DNA from: Bacillota bacterium
GTDB lineage: Bacteria > Bacillota > UBA4882 > UBA8346
DNA: 64,000 bases
Assembly (NCBI GenBank): GCA_023435225.1
Contig: JAEYRX010000064.1
Location: 124,001-188,000 of the forward strand
Reading direction: 5' to 3'
The notes below the pieces were generated by a model. It was not told the DNA's origin. It saw only the letters and a list, made by a program, of their open reading frames with translations, and did not search any database. Shown here piece by piece: positions 15,411 through 24,254 of the stretch. The number at the start of each line of letters is the position of its first letter. Position 1 is the first letter of the stretch. The position numbers and the translations under genes are program-made.

Positions 15411-16802
15411 TTACCGGTGGAAAATGATGAAAACTATAATCGTCATAATTAAGGTGGTTAAGCCCTCAAAGAAAGTAGCGGCGGTTTGTGAACGGTATGC
15501 ATCGGTAACTTTCAAACCGGAGAATTGCGAAACCACCCAGAAATAACTGTCATTTACATGAGAAACAGTCATAGCTCCCGCACCGATACTCATAACGACC
15601 AGCGCCAAATCCATCGGGCCGGTCATTCCCAGTTGTGGCAACATTGGGGCTAATAAAGCCGAAGTTGTAACCAATGAGACCGTGGACGAACCTTGAGCTG
15701 TTTTTAATAAGGCGGCAATGACAAACGGTAATAGTAATACAAATGGTCCCCCAAAGAAAGCGCCGCCGGCCAGAGATTTGATATAGTCAGAGATTGGAGT
15801 ATTGGCCAACACTGTTCCCAGAGCGCCGCCGGCGCCGGTGATTACCAGGATAATCGCTGAATCCTTGATACCTTGTCCGAACCAATTCATTAAGGTTTCT
15901 TCATTAAACTTCGGTAATAAGAATAATGATAACAATACTCCAATAACTAAAGCATTTAAAGGCAAACCAAGGAATAAGAAGAGATCGGTCCCGGGACCGG
16001 CGTATTTGGTAAACTTGATAACTGAAGCGATACCGATTAGAATAATCGGAACGACAATCGGAGCAAAAGAAGCAATAGCGCTCGGTAACTTCTTATGTTG
16101 GGCTTTTAGTTCATCATAACTGATACCGGCTTCTTCGTCAAAACTTGATTTGATATTCTTCCCTACCCGGTAAGCCCACCACAGACCTACCAAAGCAGCC
16201 GGAATCGAGATTATCAGACCAACAATAATAACCAAACCAAGATCGGCGCCTACGTTGCCCGCAGCGGCAATCGGTCCCGGCGTCGGCGGTACCAGCGTGT
16301 GAGTTGCATAAAGTCCGGTTGCTAAAGCAACCGACATTACGGCGATAGGAATGCCGGTTTTTTTGGCTAACGCTTTATTTAACGGAGTTAGAATAACATA
16401 TCCGGAATCGCAAAATACCGGGATACTGGTAATATAGCCGATAATACTCATAGCTAACGGAGAGCGTTTGATACCCACCCAATTGAGAACTACATCCGCC
16501 ATCTTCAAGGCGGCCCCGGAACGCTCCATAATCGTCCCGATGATGGTTCCCGAGATAATAACCAAACCGATATAGGCCATTAAGTTCCCAAAACCCTGGG
16601 CAATTACACCTCCGATATACTGGGCCGGCATATTCACGGAGAAAGCCACTCCATAAGCAGCCAACAATAAAGCGAAAAACGGATGCAATTTCAATTTGGC
16701 GGTGGCAAAGACAATGAAGACAATTGCCAGCAATACAATAACCAACAACATCGGACCATGGACCATAACTTCTTTGGCAGCAGCCAGTTGTTCAGGTGTC
16801 AT
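15411..16802 (-). CDS. GntP-family permease (glycerate/gluconate:H+ symporter)
   Basis: A 463-residue polytopic membrane protein with about 12 helices, typical in length for the GntP family of gluconate and glycerate symporters. Recognisable family stretches are ATGLYATHTLVPPTPGPIAAA near residue 160, SVNMPAQYIGGVIAQGFG near 54, and the end VVSQFSGLKVTDAYRSQTAATFFEG. The start ATG 16802 lies 8 bases after the glycerate kinase stop, and the two genes form an operon. With that kinase the likely substrate is glycerate taken up with protons. The regulator gene cdaR follows after a terminator. Confidence 0.92.
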   Translation of the reverse strand: MTPEQLAAAKEVMVHGPMLLVIVLLAIVFIVFATAKLKLHPFFALLLAAYGVAFSVNMPAQYIGGVIAQGFGNLMAYIGLVIISGTIIGTIMERSGAALKMADVVLNWVGIKRSPLAMSIIGYITSIPVFCDSGYVILTPLNKALAKKTGIPIAVMSVALATGLYATHTLVPPTPGPIAAAGNVGADLGLVIIVGLIISIPAALVGLWWAYRVGKNIKSSFDEEAGISYDELKAQHKKLPSAIASFAPIVVPIILIGIASVIKFTKYAGPGTDLFLFLGLPLNALVIGVLLSLFLLPKFNEETLMNWFGQGIKDSAIILVITGAGGALGTVLANTPISDYIKSLAGGAFFGGPFVLLLPFVIAALLKTAQGSSTVSLVTTSALLAPMLPQLGMTGPMDLALVVMSIGAGAMTVSHVNDSYFWVVSQFSGLKVTDAYRSQTAATFFEGLTTLIMTIIVFIIFHR

Positions 16803-16809
16803 CTACAAA

Positions 16810-17952
16810 TCAGCCTCCTATAAAATAAATATTAAAGACATTCTCCGCCGTTTTTTCCAGCAACTCCTCCCCTCTCTCCATCGCTTCTTCAAGAGTCATC
16901 GGCCGGTTAACGATACTGAAAAATGCATTAATACCGGCTTCATATAATTTTTCATAACCGTCTCCAAGAGTTCCGGAGATACAAATCACTGGTTTCCGAA
17001 ATTCCCGTGCAACTTGAGCTACTCCAAAAGGTACCTTCCCAAAAAGAGTTTGAAAGTCGGTAGCTCCTTCACCGGTTATTATTAAATCAGCTTTCCGGAC
17101 TTTCTCTTTAAATTTGGTCAATTCCATCACTATCTCTATCCCCGGCTTAATTTGGGCATTTAAGAACGACATTAAGCCATAACCCAATCCGCCGGCTGCT
17201 CCTGCTCCGGGAATCAAAGCGACATCTTTCCCAAGATCATTTTTTATTACCTCGGCCAAATGCCGGAGATTACTATCCAATATGGTTATCATTTCCGGAG
17301 CAGCCCCTTTTTGAGGCCCATATACAGCCGAGGCGCCTTCCGGACCGCAAAGTATGTTTTTAACATCCGAAGCCACTAGAACGATTGTGTCTTTGATCCT
17401 GGGATCAATACCGGATATATCAATTCGCTTGATTTGATCCAATACTCCTCCGCCAAATCCGACCGGCTCATTCTCATTATTCAGAAATTTCACTCCTAAA
17501 GCTTGAGCCATTCCCACTCCGCCATCGTTAGTGGCGCTGCCGCCTACTCCGATAATTAAACTACGGCATCCGGCCTCCAAAGCGGCTTTAATTAACTCTC
17601 CCGTTCCATAAGTAGTGGTAATTAGTGGATTCCTTTCGGACTTCTCGACTAAATTCAGACCGGAGGCAGCCGCCATTTCAATTACACCTGTTTTATCGGG
17701 TGTTATTCCATAAAAGGAATCAATTTCCCGGCCTAATGGATCAAGCACTCTAGTTTTGAGTATTCTTCCACCAACAGCGGAAATAATCGCTTCAACAGTT
17801 CCCTCTCCACCGTCAGCCATCGGTATTTTGGTGATAATGATATCTTTTTTTACTGCGGCGGCGGATTTAACAATTCCTCGTTCAATAGCGGTCGCCGCTT
17901 GGATTGAACTCATACTGCCTTTAAAAGAATCAGGAACAATAATAGTTTTCAT
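16810..17952 (-). CDS. glxK: Glycerate kinase (GlxK/GarK type)
   Basis: ATP-dependent glycerate 2-kinase of the GlxK/GarK family, about 380 residues. The N-terminus KTIIVPDSFKGSMSSIQAA is diagnostic, followed by IPMADGGEGTVEA, the SLIIGVGGSATNDGGVGMAQALG stretch and ADLIITGEGATDFQTLFGKVP. It converts glycerate to 2-phosphoglycerate, feeding lower glycolysis. ATG 17952 is chosen because GAGG stands 8 bases upstream and family members begin there; an upstream in-frame ATG at 17994 has no ribosome site. It is first gene of the glxK-gntP operon, probably controlled by the CdaR protein downstream. Confidence 0.93.
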   Translation of the reverse strand: MKTIIVPDSFKGSMSSIQAATAIERGIVKSAAAVKKDIIITKIPMADGGEGTVEAIISAVGGRILKTRVLDPLGREIDSFYGITPDKTGVIEMAAASGLNLVEKSERNPLITTTYGTGELIKAALEAGCRSLIIGVGGSATNDGGVGMAQALGVKFLNNENEPVGFGGGVLDQIKRIDISGIDPRIKDTIVLVASDVKNILCGPEGASAVYGPQKGAAPEMITILDSNLRHLAEVIKNDLGKDVALIPGAGAAGGLGYGLMSFLNAQIKPGIEIVMELTKFKEKVRKADLIITGEGATDFQTLFGKVPFGVAQVAREFRKPVICISGTLGDGYEKLYEAGINAFFSIVNRPMTLEEAMERGEELLEKTAENVFNIYFIGG

Positions 17953-18367
17953 GAAATAGCCTCTAAATAATTTGAATTTGGGGATTCCCGTCAAAAAATT
18001 ACCTTATATATTACAATGAATTTTTTGATAAAAATCTTGCTGCAACATATATAGTCACAATTAACTTTATTGTAATAAAATTTTTATATAACCGTAATGA
18101 ATCGTATGTTTAATTTTTTACCCTTTTTTGTAGTAATTTTAAACAAGCTGCTCAATCAATTAACGAAATAACTTCCTTGGAAAATGCTTCATTTTCAAAT
18201 AATAATATGTAAAAAAACAAAAAGACTACCCACCGGAATCAGATAGCTGGGTTCTCTGCCTACTCTATAGTATTAAGAGATTGTTTTCCTCTTAAAACCA
18301 AGGTTAACATTTGCAGGAGAAATCAACCGTTGGAGCGAACCATAAATTTGATAAGGAGGGGTATCTT
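17953..18367. other. Divergent intergenic region
   Basis: This AT-rich gap lies between the glycerate operon and the metallophosphatase gene and must hold promoters for both. ACCCA/TGGGT form a weak hairpin around 18230-18255. I see no gene, RNA family or strong consensus promoter in it. Confidence 0.5.
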
Positions 18368-20644
18368 ATGGAACTCAATGGAGTTTGGCGTAGTAATGAC
18401 GGAGGCGTTTATTTTTTCCGCCAAGTCGATGATACCTTATGGTGGGTCGGAGAAAAAGAAAATGGTGAATGGCTAAATGTTTTCAAAGGAGCCGTTAAGG
18501 AAGAAACTATTGAAGGAAAGTGGATCTCCCTTCCTAAAGGTGAAACCAGCGGTTCCGGAGAGCTTAATCTGAATATTCAAGGAAATAAGATTGTTATTGA
18601 TTCATCTAGTGGTAATTTCCCTAGTCGGGAATGGAAAAAAGAAAATCTGCTCTCTTTTTTGGCAAACTTCTTTGCAAATCAGGGTGAGTTTTTAAAAGCC
18701 GGCTATAATGTGGAATCCAATTTAACCGGTGGTTGGATTGGGAACGATTCCGGCTTCTACTATATCCGGGAGAGTGATAATACCGTCTGGTGGTACGCCG
18801 AACACCCCAAATTACAATGGGCTCATGTTTTTTTAGGTACCAAGAAAGGCAATAAAATTACCGGAGAATGGGTTGACCTCCCTAAAGGCAAAACCACCAA
18901 TAAAGGCCGGTTGGACCTAACGATTGATTTTCCAGGTCGGAGTCTTCGCCGGACAAGTGAAGATGATACATTCCCCGGCACTTACTGGAGCAAAATCGTA
19001 GGTGATTTTAATCCCGGAGAAGCCGGATATGACCCCGACTATCATCCGGAATGCTGGTCAATCAAATGGGATAATCATTCCGGTCTAAATTATGATGCTT
19101 ATAATTCAATAGCCAGATCCCCTTATATTCAAAATGTTACTTCCGATTCAGCCACTATAATATGGCGGGTTGGTATACCAAGAGGGATTAATCCGGCGGA
19201 GATTATACCCACTTTTAAAGCGGAAGCTTTTGTAGCTCCACTTGACACTCCTGTTGCCAATGGGAAAAAGTATACTCCGCAAAACGGGATTACTATTTCC
19301 GATTGCTCTTGGAGCTATCAATACCGGCCAGGAGTAAATTATGGCAACAATACTAAATCTAGTGTGAAGAACGATGCTTTTAGATTGAAAACCTCAACCA
19401 GCCGGCCTATTATTCAATGTAAGGTCCGCTTTAAGGATTTACAGCCCGGGATAGTTTATCATTACCGGATTAAGTCGGATACTACCGACCCGACCAGTGG
19501 TTTAAATGAGGAAAGTCTCCGTTATTATACATTAGCCAATGATGTGTTTTTTAGAACCGCACCCGCTCCGGATCAAAATCTGGCTGTTAAATTTCTGGCT
19601 ATGGGTGATCTCGGACCCGGTAATAGTCAACCTGACTATTTTTATGATGTCTTTGATCTCTTCCATGATATTGCCAGAAAATACAGCGCCGACTTCTGGC
19701 TGGCTCTCGGTGATATTGACAATAATACCAACGGTCATCCCAATGCTATGGATCCGTTCTTTTTTAATGTTTACAATGCTTTCCATGATCATAATTTTGG
19801 TGAACCGCCACGGCGAACTTCGGTGCTTAATTATATCGCCAAAGAAACTACTACTAAAGCCTTTCAAAAACCCCCTTATTTCGGTTTATTAGGAGGTTTG
19901 CCGGTTTTCCCGACTTTTGGCAACCGGGACTTTGGGCCAAAAAAGGCCTCTCTGGAAAACTGGCGAAAATCTTACCTTTCCAATTTCGAACTGCCATCCG
20001 ATGGTCTGTTTAACCAAGCTGGACAAGGTTTCTTTTATACATTTCGGTACGCTAATGTAATTTTTATCTCCTTATGTCTTCCTGGTTCGATTTCGAAATT
20101 AGGAGTTGCAGAAAATGACTGGCGGGCCGAATGGGGCGACCGGCAAAGAAGTTACCTGGAAAACTATCTCCATTCTCTAAAAAATGAGACTGACGCCCGG
20201 GATGTATGGGTGGTAGCATTTTTCCATGATCACAACTGGGGTTATACTTTGAAAACTAAAGAACAACAAGATTTCTCGAAGTTCCTGGCCGAATCGGGAG
20301 TAGATATAGTTTTAAACGGTCATCAACACTTCTTTGCCCATAAAACAGTTAAGCATGGGGAATTCGACTACCGGGCAATTGTTGCCGGAACCGGCGGGTT
20401 CGGAGAGAACTCCTGGCATGCCAATAATGTTTGCAAAAGACCCGGCTTCATCATGGCCAATGTATATAAAGACACATTTGAGTACTGGAAAATGGATACC
20501 CATAAATGTAGTACTCAAGGTATACCAGAAAAACGTGACCAGTTTTCCCCTATTATACGTGAGTATTGTTCCATTAAAAAACTAGGTCTTGGGAAACATG
20601 AAATAAAAGAGTATGATCTCAATGTTCCTTACGAGATAAAATAA
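18368..20644 (+). CDS. Metallophosphatase with duplicated N-terminal beta domain
   Basis: A 758-residue protein with a C-terminal calcineurin-like phosphoesterase. The metal-binding motifs are MGDLGPG (about residue 414), ALGDIDNN (444), FGNRDFG (517), FFHDHNWG (618) and NGHQHFFAH (650), in the order seen in purple-acid-phosphatase-like enzymes; a fibronectin-like region precedes them. Residues 1-210 hold two copies of a roughly 100-residue unit (DGGVYFFRQVDDTLWWVGE and DSGFYYIRESDNTVWWYAE, each ending LPKG). The start is ATG 18368, with GGAGGGG six bases upstream. No signal peptide is visible, which is unusual for this class. The substrate is unknown. Confidence 0.85.
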   Translation: MELNGVWRSNDGGVYFFRQVDDTLWWVGEKENGEWLNVFKGAVKEETIEGKWISLPKGETSGSGELNLNIQGNKIVIDSSSGNFPSREWKKENLLSFLANFFANQGEFLKAGYNVESNLTGGWIGNDSGFYYIRESDNTVWWYAEHPKLQWAHVFLGTKKGNKITGEWVDLPKGKTTNKGRLDLTIDFPGRSLRRTSEDDTFPGTYWSKIVGDFNPGEAGYDPDYHPECWSIKWDNHSGLNYDAYNSIARSPYIQNVTSDSATIIWRVGIPRGINPAEIIPTFKAEAFVAPLDTPVANGKKYTPQNGITISDCSWSYQYRPGVNYGNNTKSSVKNDAFRLKTSTSRPIIQCKVRFKDLQPGIVYHYRIKSDTTDPTSGLNEESLRYYTLANDVFFRTAPAPDQNLAVKFLAMGDLGPGNSQPDYFYDVFDLFHDIARKYSADFWLALGDIDNNTNGHPNAMDPFFFNVYNAFHDHNFGEPPRRTSVLNYIAKETTTKAFQKPPYFGLLGGLPVFPTFGNRDFGPKKASLENWRKSYLSNFELPSDGLFNQAGQGFFYTFRYANVIFISLCLPGSISKLGVAENDWRAEWGDRQRSYLENYLHSLKNETDARDVWVVAFFHDHNWGYTLKTKEQQDFSKFLAESGVDIVLNGHQHFFAHKTVKHGEFDYRAIVAGTGGFGENSWHANNVCKRPGFIMANVYKDTFEYWKMDTHKCSTQGIPEKRDQFSPIIREYCSIKKLGLGKHEIKEYDLNVPYEIK

Positions 20645-20714
20645 GGAATGAAACCATTCTTCAAAACACTCGTTACATCTAGTAGGTAAGGAAAACAAAC
20701 AAGGGGTGTATTTA

Positions 20715-21509
20715 ATGAAGAAATGTTATGTATTTTGGGTTTCCGGCGGAATTCTCTTATTAATATTGGCCCTTGGATTTTCATTTGTTTATCCGGGATG
20801 GTTTCCTAAAATGAATGAGAAAAAAGCAATTATATTAAATAGATTGCCGTTTGAAGTCGAAAAAAATAATCCTATACCGGAGGTTAGAAACTGGGACTTA
20901 GGTGGCAGAACCTTCTATTATTTTAATTGGGGGATTAAGCAAACCGGCGGTTATAGCTTGGAATTGGATGGAGTAACTAACGATTTAATAAAAATAAAGG
21001 CAAAAGTACCAAAACCGGGACAAATGTTAATCCAAGTACTGACTTTCCCTTATTTATTAGTCTCTTTACCAAAAGGTAACTATGAATATCAGGTAAACGA
21101 TGAACAAGGAAAAGTCTTAGAAAATTTTTTCACTCCGGCCAATCCACCGCTAAAGTTAACGGTATATCTACCTCATAAAGACCGCATTGCCAAACGGCTG
21201 GTTTTAAGAGATCCTTACTGGAACACCGAAGGAAAGACTACAGCACTGATAGCATTGGAAGCTTTATTTAATCAGGAGGAAATGCTGGATTTCGTCGACC
21301 ATGAAGTCCTACCGGAGGACGCTTCTTTTTCCATCGTCCAAAAATCTTGGTATGTATTATTAAGCAGAGGTTATCAATATTTACCAACTGAAGAAAAAAA
21401 GCTTCTTAATGAATTGATAACCAAAACCGTATTGGAACTGAAGGTTAAGGATTTAACTGAAGTTATAATTACAACTGACCCAACTGAATTACCACCTTTA
21501 AATAATTGA
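20715..21509 (+). CDS. Membrane-anchored PrcB-like/GerM-like protein
   Basis: About 264 residues. One N-terminal transmembrane anchor (residues 6-27) is followed by a PrcB_C-like domain (FNWGIKQTGGYSLELDGV, then LIQVLTFPYLLVSLPKGNY) and a GerM-like C-terminal domain (TEGKTTALIALEALFNQEE ... EVIITTDPTELP). GerM and PrcB_C domains occur in sporulation and surface-protease proteins of Firmicutes. The start is ATG 20715 with AAGGGG eight bases before it; the GTG at 20706 is inside that site. It probably shares a transcript with the phosphatase, 70 bases upstream, and ends at a strong terminator. Confidence 0.7.
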   Translation: MKKCYVFWVSGGILLLILALGFSFVYPGWFPKMNEKKAIILNRLPFEVEKNNPIPEVRNWDLGGRTFYYFNWGIKQTGGYSLELDGVTNDLIKIKAKVPKPGQMLIQVLTFPYLLVSLPKGNYEYQVNDEQGKVLENFFTPANPPLKLTVYLPHKDRIAKRLVLRDPYWNTEGKTTALIALEALFNQEEMLDFVDHEVLPEDASFSIVQKSWYVLLSRGYQYLPTEEKKLLNELITKTVLELKVKDLTEVIITTDPTELPPLNN

Positions 21510-21525
21510 ACCTGTAGAAGAATGA

Positions 21526-21560
21526 GGCTGTTGCAATCCGTTTTTTGTAACAGCCCAATT
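21526..21560. terminator. Terminator, related to the 2300-2511 arm
   Basis: GGCTGTTGCAA (21526-21536) pairs with TTGTAACAGCC (21545-21555) with one mismatch. It lies between the stop of the plus-strand gene and the stop of the minus-strand gene and can serve both. The stem shares the word GGCTGTTGCAA with the outer arm at 2300-2317. Confidence 0.75.
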
Positions 21561-21575
21561 ATTAACATTTTTTGA

Positions 21576-21794
21576 CTATTTATTGGGTTGAAGTTTGCTT
21601 TCCCCTAAATTCTCCACATTAAGTTGCCTTTGGATCTCCTTGAGCTGTTTTGTAAACCCTTCCAAACTCTTATTAATCTTGGTAAAGTCTTCTTTAAACC
21701 GCTGGTCCGTATTTTTTACTTCTTCCAAAAGGCTTCTGGTATTCTCCAGCCGATTAATAACTTGCGTAACTTTTGTCTCCTCTAATATGCCCAT
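21576..21794 (-). CDS. Small coiled-coil protein, unknown function
   Basis: A 72-residue, highly charged helical protein whose heptad pattern (VINRLENTRSLLEEVKN ... INKSLEGFTKQLKEIQRQLN) indicates a coiled coil along most of its length. There is no signal peptide, membrane segment or Cys. ATG 21794 has GAGGAG eight bases upstream, which supports a real gene. It is monocistronic and ends at the shared terminator. No family is recognised; it may be a structural or adaptor protein. Confidence 0.65.
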   Translation of the reverse strand: MGILEETKVTQVINRLENTRSLLEEVKNTDQRFKEDFTKINKSLEGFTKQLKEIQRQLNVENLGESKLQPNK

Positions 21795-21960
21795 TTAACT
21801 ATCTCCTCTACTGATCCTCTATTAATTAAAATAAGTCGGTTTTGCAAACTATAACTATATTCCCCTGAACTTAAAAAATAAAAACCTGCAAAAAATCCAT
21901 TATTACATCATAGTTACAGGAATACTTGTTGTAAAAAATTAAATAAACTTTGAATATAAA

Positions 21961-22021
21961 ACCTTTTATCTTTTAAGACTAACTATAATATCCGGATAAA
22001 TTAAAAATTTAGATAAAAGGT
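21961..22021 (+). promoter_or_regulatory. 11-bp inverted repeat covering the ribosome site of the next gene
   Basis: ACCTTTTATCT (21961-21971) is exactly complementary to AGATAAAAGGT (22011-22021), whose end AAAGGT is the ribosome site for the TTG at 22030. A TATAAT lies inside at 21984-21989. If transcription starts upstream of the repeat, the hairpin would hide the ribosome site; if it starts from the internal TATAAT, the repeat is more likely an operator. Confidence 0.5.
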
Positions 22022-22029
22022 GTATTTTA

Positions 22030-22479
22030 TTGGGCGACAAGTTAATGAATGGATTTATAGCAGGAATAGCCGGTGGTGTAATCTCAAGCCTCTGGGGGTA
22101 TATTTCAGCAAACATTCTCAAAATAACCACTTTACGCTACGTTGATTTTGCCATAATCTTGGTTTATGGTAAGAAAAATGAAGATTTTGTTGCAATAGTT
22201 TTCGCTCAAATCATTCAGTTACTATTCTCCGCTACTGCCGGTATTATCTTTGCTTATTTGCTTCCTTGCTTCAAAGAAAAATATTACTTCTTTAAGAGTA
22301 TGTATTTTGGGGGGTTGATTTGGTTTTTTGTCTATGCGGTGACTTTACTATTTAAAGTTCCTAATTTAACGATAATACCATTTAAAGATGCCCTCTCCAA
22401 TTATTTTGCCGCTATCCTTTACGGATTAATGTTAGGCATCACTTATCAGTGGTTGCGAAGAAGGAAACCGGAGGGATAA
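22030..22479 (+). CDS. Four-helix membrane protein, YqhR-like
   Basis: A 149-residue integral membrane protein. Four hydrophobic helices are visible (about residues 8-28, 58-82, 92-112, 120-138), with a Gly-rich first helix (FIAGIAGGVISSLWGYISANIL). The layout and the ending YGLMLGITYQWLRR resemble the YqhR/DUF1440-like conserved membrane proteins of spore formers. The function is unknown. It starts at TTG 22030 with AAGGTG seven bases upstream; an ATG at 22045 is the alternative. The ribosome site lies in an inverted repeat. Confidence 0.7.
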   Translation: MGDKLMNGFIAGIAGGVISSLWGYISANILKITTLRYVDFAIILVYGKKNEDFVAIVFAQIIQLLFSATAGIIFAYLLPCFKEKYYFFKSMYFGGLIWFFVYAVTLLFKVPNLTIIPFKDALSNYFAAILYGLMLGITYQWLRRRKPEG

Positions 22480-22492
22480 AAATTTTGCTTGA

Positions 22493-22594
22493 CAAGGTCT
22501 CACTTGGCCCGAACCATCCGAATTAGCACGTCGCGATGATTTGATGGACGCTCTCTGGCGTGATAGCGCAAAGTTGATTGGGTTACCGGAATAA
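22493..22594 (+). pseudogene. Short 3' remnant of a gene
   Basis: An open stretch between a TGA (22490) and a TAA (22592) encodes 33 residues that look like a natural C-terminus (TWPEPSELARRDDLMDALWR, then DSAKLIGLPE). Its GC content and codon use are higher than those of both neighbours. There is no start codon. It is best read as the end of a lost gene; the family is not identified. Confidence 0.35.
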
Positions 22595-22601
22595 GTTGTT
22601 A

Positions 22602-24059
22602 CTACTTAGTTGGTCGAGTATTGAGCGGATATATTTCACGATGCTGCTCAAACCATTTTACTAAATCGGCTTCAGTGACAACCTCTTTCTTTAATAAGGC
22701 CAAAATCAAGTCATGAGTTAAGACTGTATTAAAAGCCGGTTTATATACTATATTTTTTTTCTGTTCCGCTAATTTTAGAATAAACGGTACCCGGTGGTCA
22801 ACTTGGCGGTCCCGTATATAACGTTCTCGACGTAACCAATGGTCAGACGAGACAATAACAGTAGTATTATCCCATATACCTTTACTTTCCATTATTTCTC
22901 GCAATTTGGAGAAAGTTTGATCCATAATTATCAGATTATCTTCATAATCTTTCGGCGTTTGAGAATCATCCCGCCAACAGTAATGGGCAATGGATGGTAA
23001 ATGTGGTACATCAAAATGAACTAAAACTAACTGGTATTGAGGGTTCGCTACTAAATTCCGGGCTGCATTTAAAATTTCTTTATATGCTATCAAGTGTTGA
23101 GTATAATTTAAATTATTAAATCTTAATAATCCGTAAAATTGAGCATAAAGATTAGCCAATAAGGTGTCTTTCGAACCAACATAATCATAAGTCCCTGAAC
23201 TCCAGCCACAATACATCACATCTTTATTAATAGTTTTTGAATATGGCAAATAACCAAAAACCGCATTATTCATCTTTAATGCTTTGACTTTGGAGAAAAC
23301 ATTTGGTTGACTACCCCATCTTAATGGAACGTTGGAATCTTGATAAGTGATTTGCAGCCAGTCATCAAACCCTTTAGTTTTAACAACAATTTTACCATCA
23401 ATTATTGAGGACATTGAAAGTTCTGTAGTTCCACCTGGAGGATAAGCATTATCAGCTTGAAAAGCCTCTTCCCTAAATCGGTCTATAGCCGGAAGATTTA
23501 CTTGAGGAGGCCTTTTATCAAACATTACTCGTTGATCAGCTTCATCAAAAATAAACCATACTACTCGGGGAGAATTTTCTCTCATAACAAAAGGAGTGGA
23601 AGTTTGCACTACATGATCCTTACCCCAATCATTTATAATTCCCATAACCGCTTGGCTAAATATTATTATTACAAATGGAGAAAAAAGTAATACCACATTA
23701 GCTAGTACCTTAGTCATTTTACGTAAATATAGTAACAAAATAATCACTACTAAAAAAAGGCCTTCTATTATATGGATATTTATATTTTCCCATAATTTAG
23801 ATAATTCATATAAGAAGCTAATTACAAAAAGACAGAATACAAATCTTGTTACTTTTGTTACTACTTTATTATTTATTCTTCTAACTAATAATATCCCACT
23901 CCAAATTACTAAAGTAATTAGAATTTCACCTATAATTAAAGCTAAATAACTATTTGATGTAGGCAAATGGACAGTAAAGTTTCCTTTATAAAAAAAACGT
24001 TCCCAAATCTCCATATAAACCATATTTGCTAAAGCCAAAGAAATAATGAAATCTTTCAA
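22602..24059 (-). CDS. Membrane sulfatase/phosphatase-superfamily protein, paralogue 1
   Basis: A 485-residue protein. The N-terminal third has five membrane helices. The rest is an extracytoplasmic alkaline-phosphatase-superfamily (sulfatase-like) domain: VWFIFDEADQRVMF supplies the first metal Asp, YPPGGTTELSMSS the nucleophile region (no CxPxR formylglycine motif), VHFDVPHLPS and VSSDHWLRR the later metal ligands, and DHRVPF the last His. Such enzymes modify or cleave surface polymers; the substrate is unknown. The start is TTG 24059 with AAGGAG nine bases upstream, which aligns with the start of the paralogue at 25715. It is about 60% similar to that gene by eye. Confidence 0.85.
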   Translation of the reverse strand: MKDFIISLALANMVYMEIWERFFYKGNFTVHLPTSNSYLALIIGEILITLVIWSGILLVRRINNKVVTKVTRFVFCLFVISFLYELSKLWENINIHIIEGLFLVVIILLLYLRKMTKVLANVVLLFSPFVIIIFSQAVMGIINDWGKDHVVQTSTPFVMRENSPRVVWFIFDEADQRVMFDKRPPQVNLPAIDRFREEAFQADNAYPPGGTTELSMSSIIDGKIVVKTKGFDDWLQITYQDSNVPLRWGSQPNVFSKVKALKMNNAVFGYLPYSKTINKDVMYCGWSSGTYDYVGSKDTLLANLYAQFYGLLRFNNLNYTQHLIAYKEILNAARNLVANPQYQLVLVHFDVPHLPSIAHYCWRDDSQTPKDYEDNLIIMDQTFSKLREIMESKGIWDNTTVIVSSDHWLRRERYIRDRQVDHRVPFILKLAEQKKNIVYKPAFNTVLTHDLILALLKKEVVTEADLVKWFEQHREIYPLNTRPTK

Positions 24060-24254
24060 AAATAAGAGCTCCTTCCTCAAAGTAGTCGTCCAAGCCAGCT
24101 TCCGCCAATACCTGAAAGTATGAAAATAAGGATAGATGAACAGCAAGCATCGATAGCATTTTCATATCAGAGATAATTGGTTTTATAATATTACCAATCC
24201 TTTATATAAACATATTTACTCTTAATAAACAAATAGCATCAATTAATATCTCTG

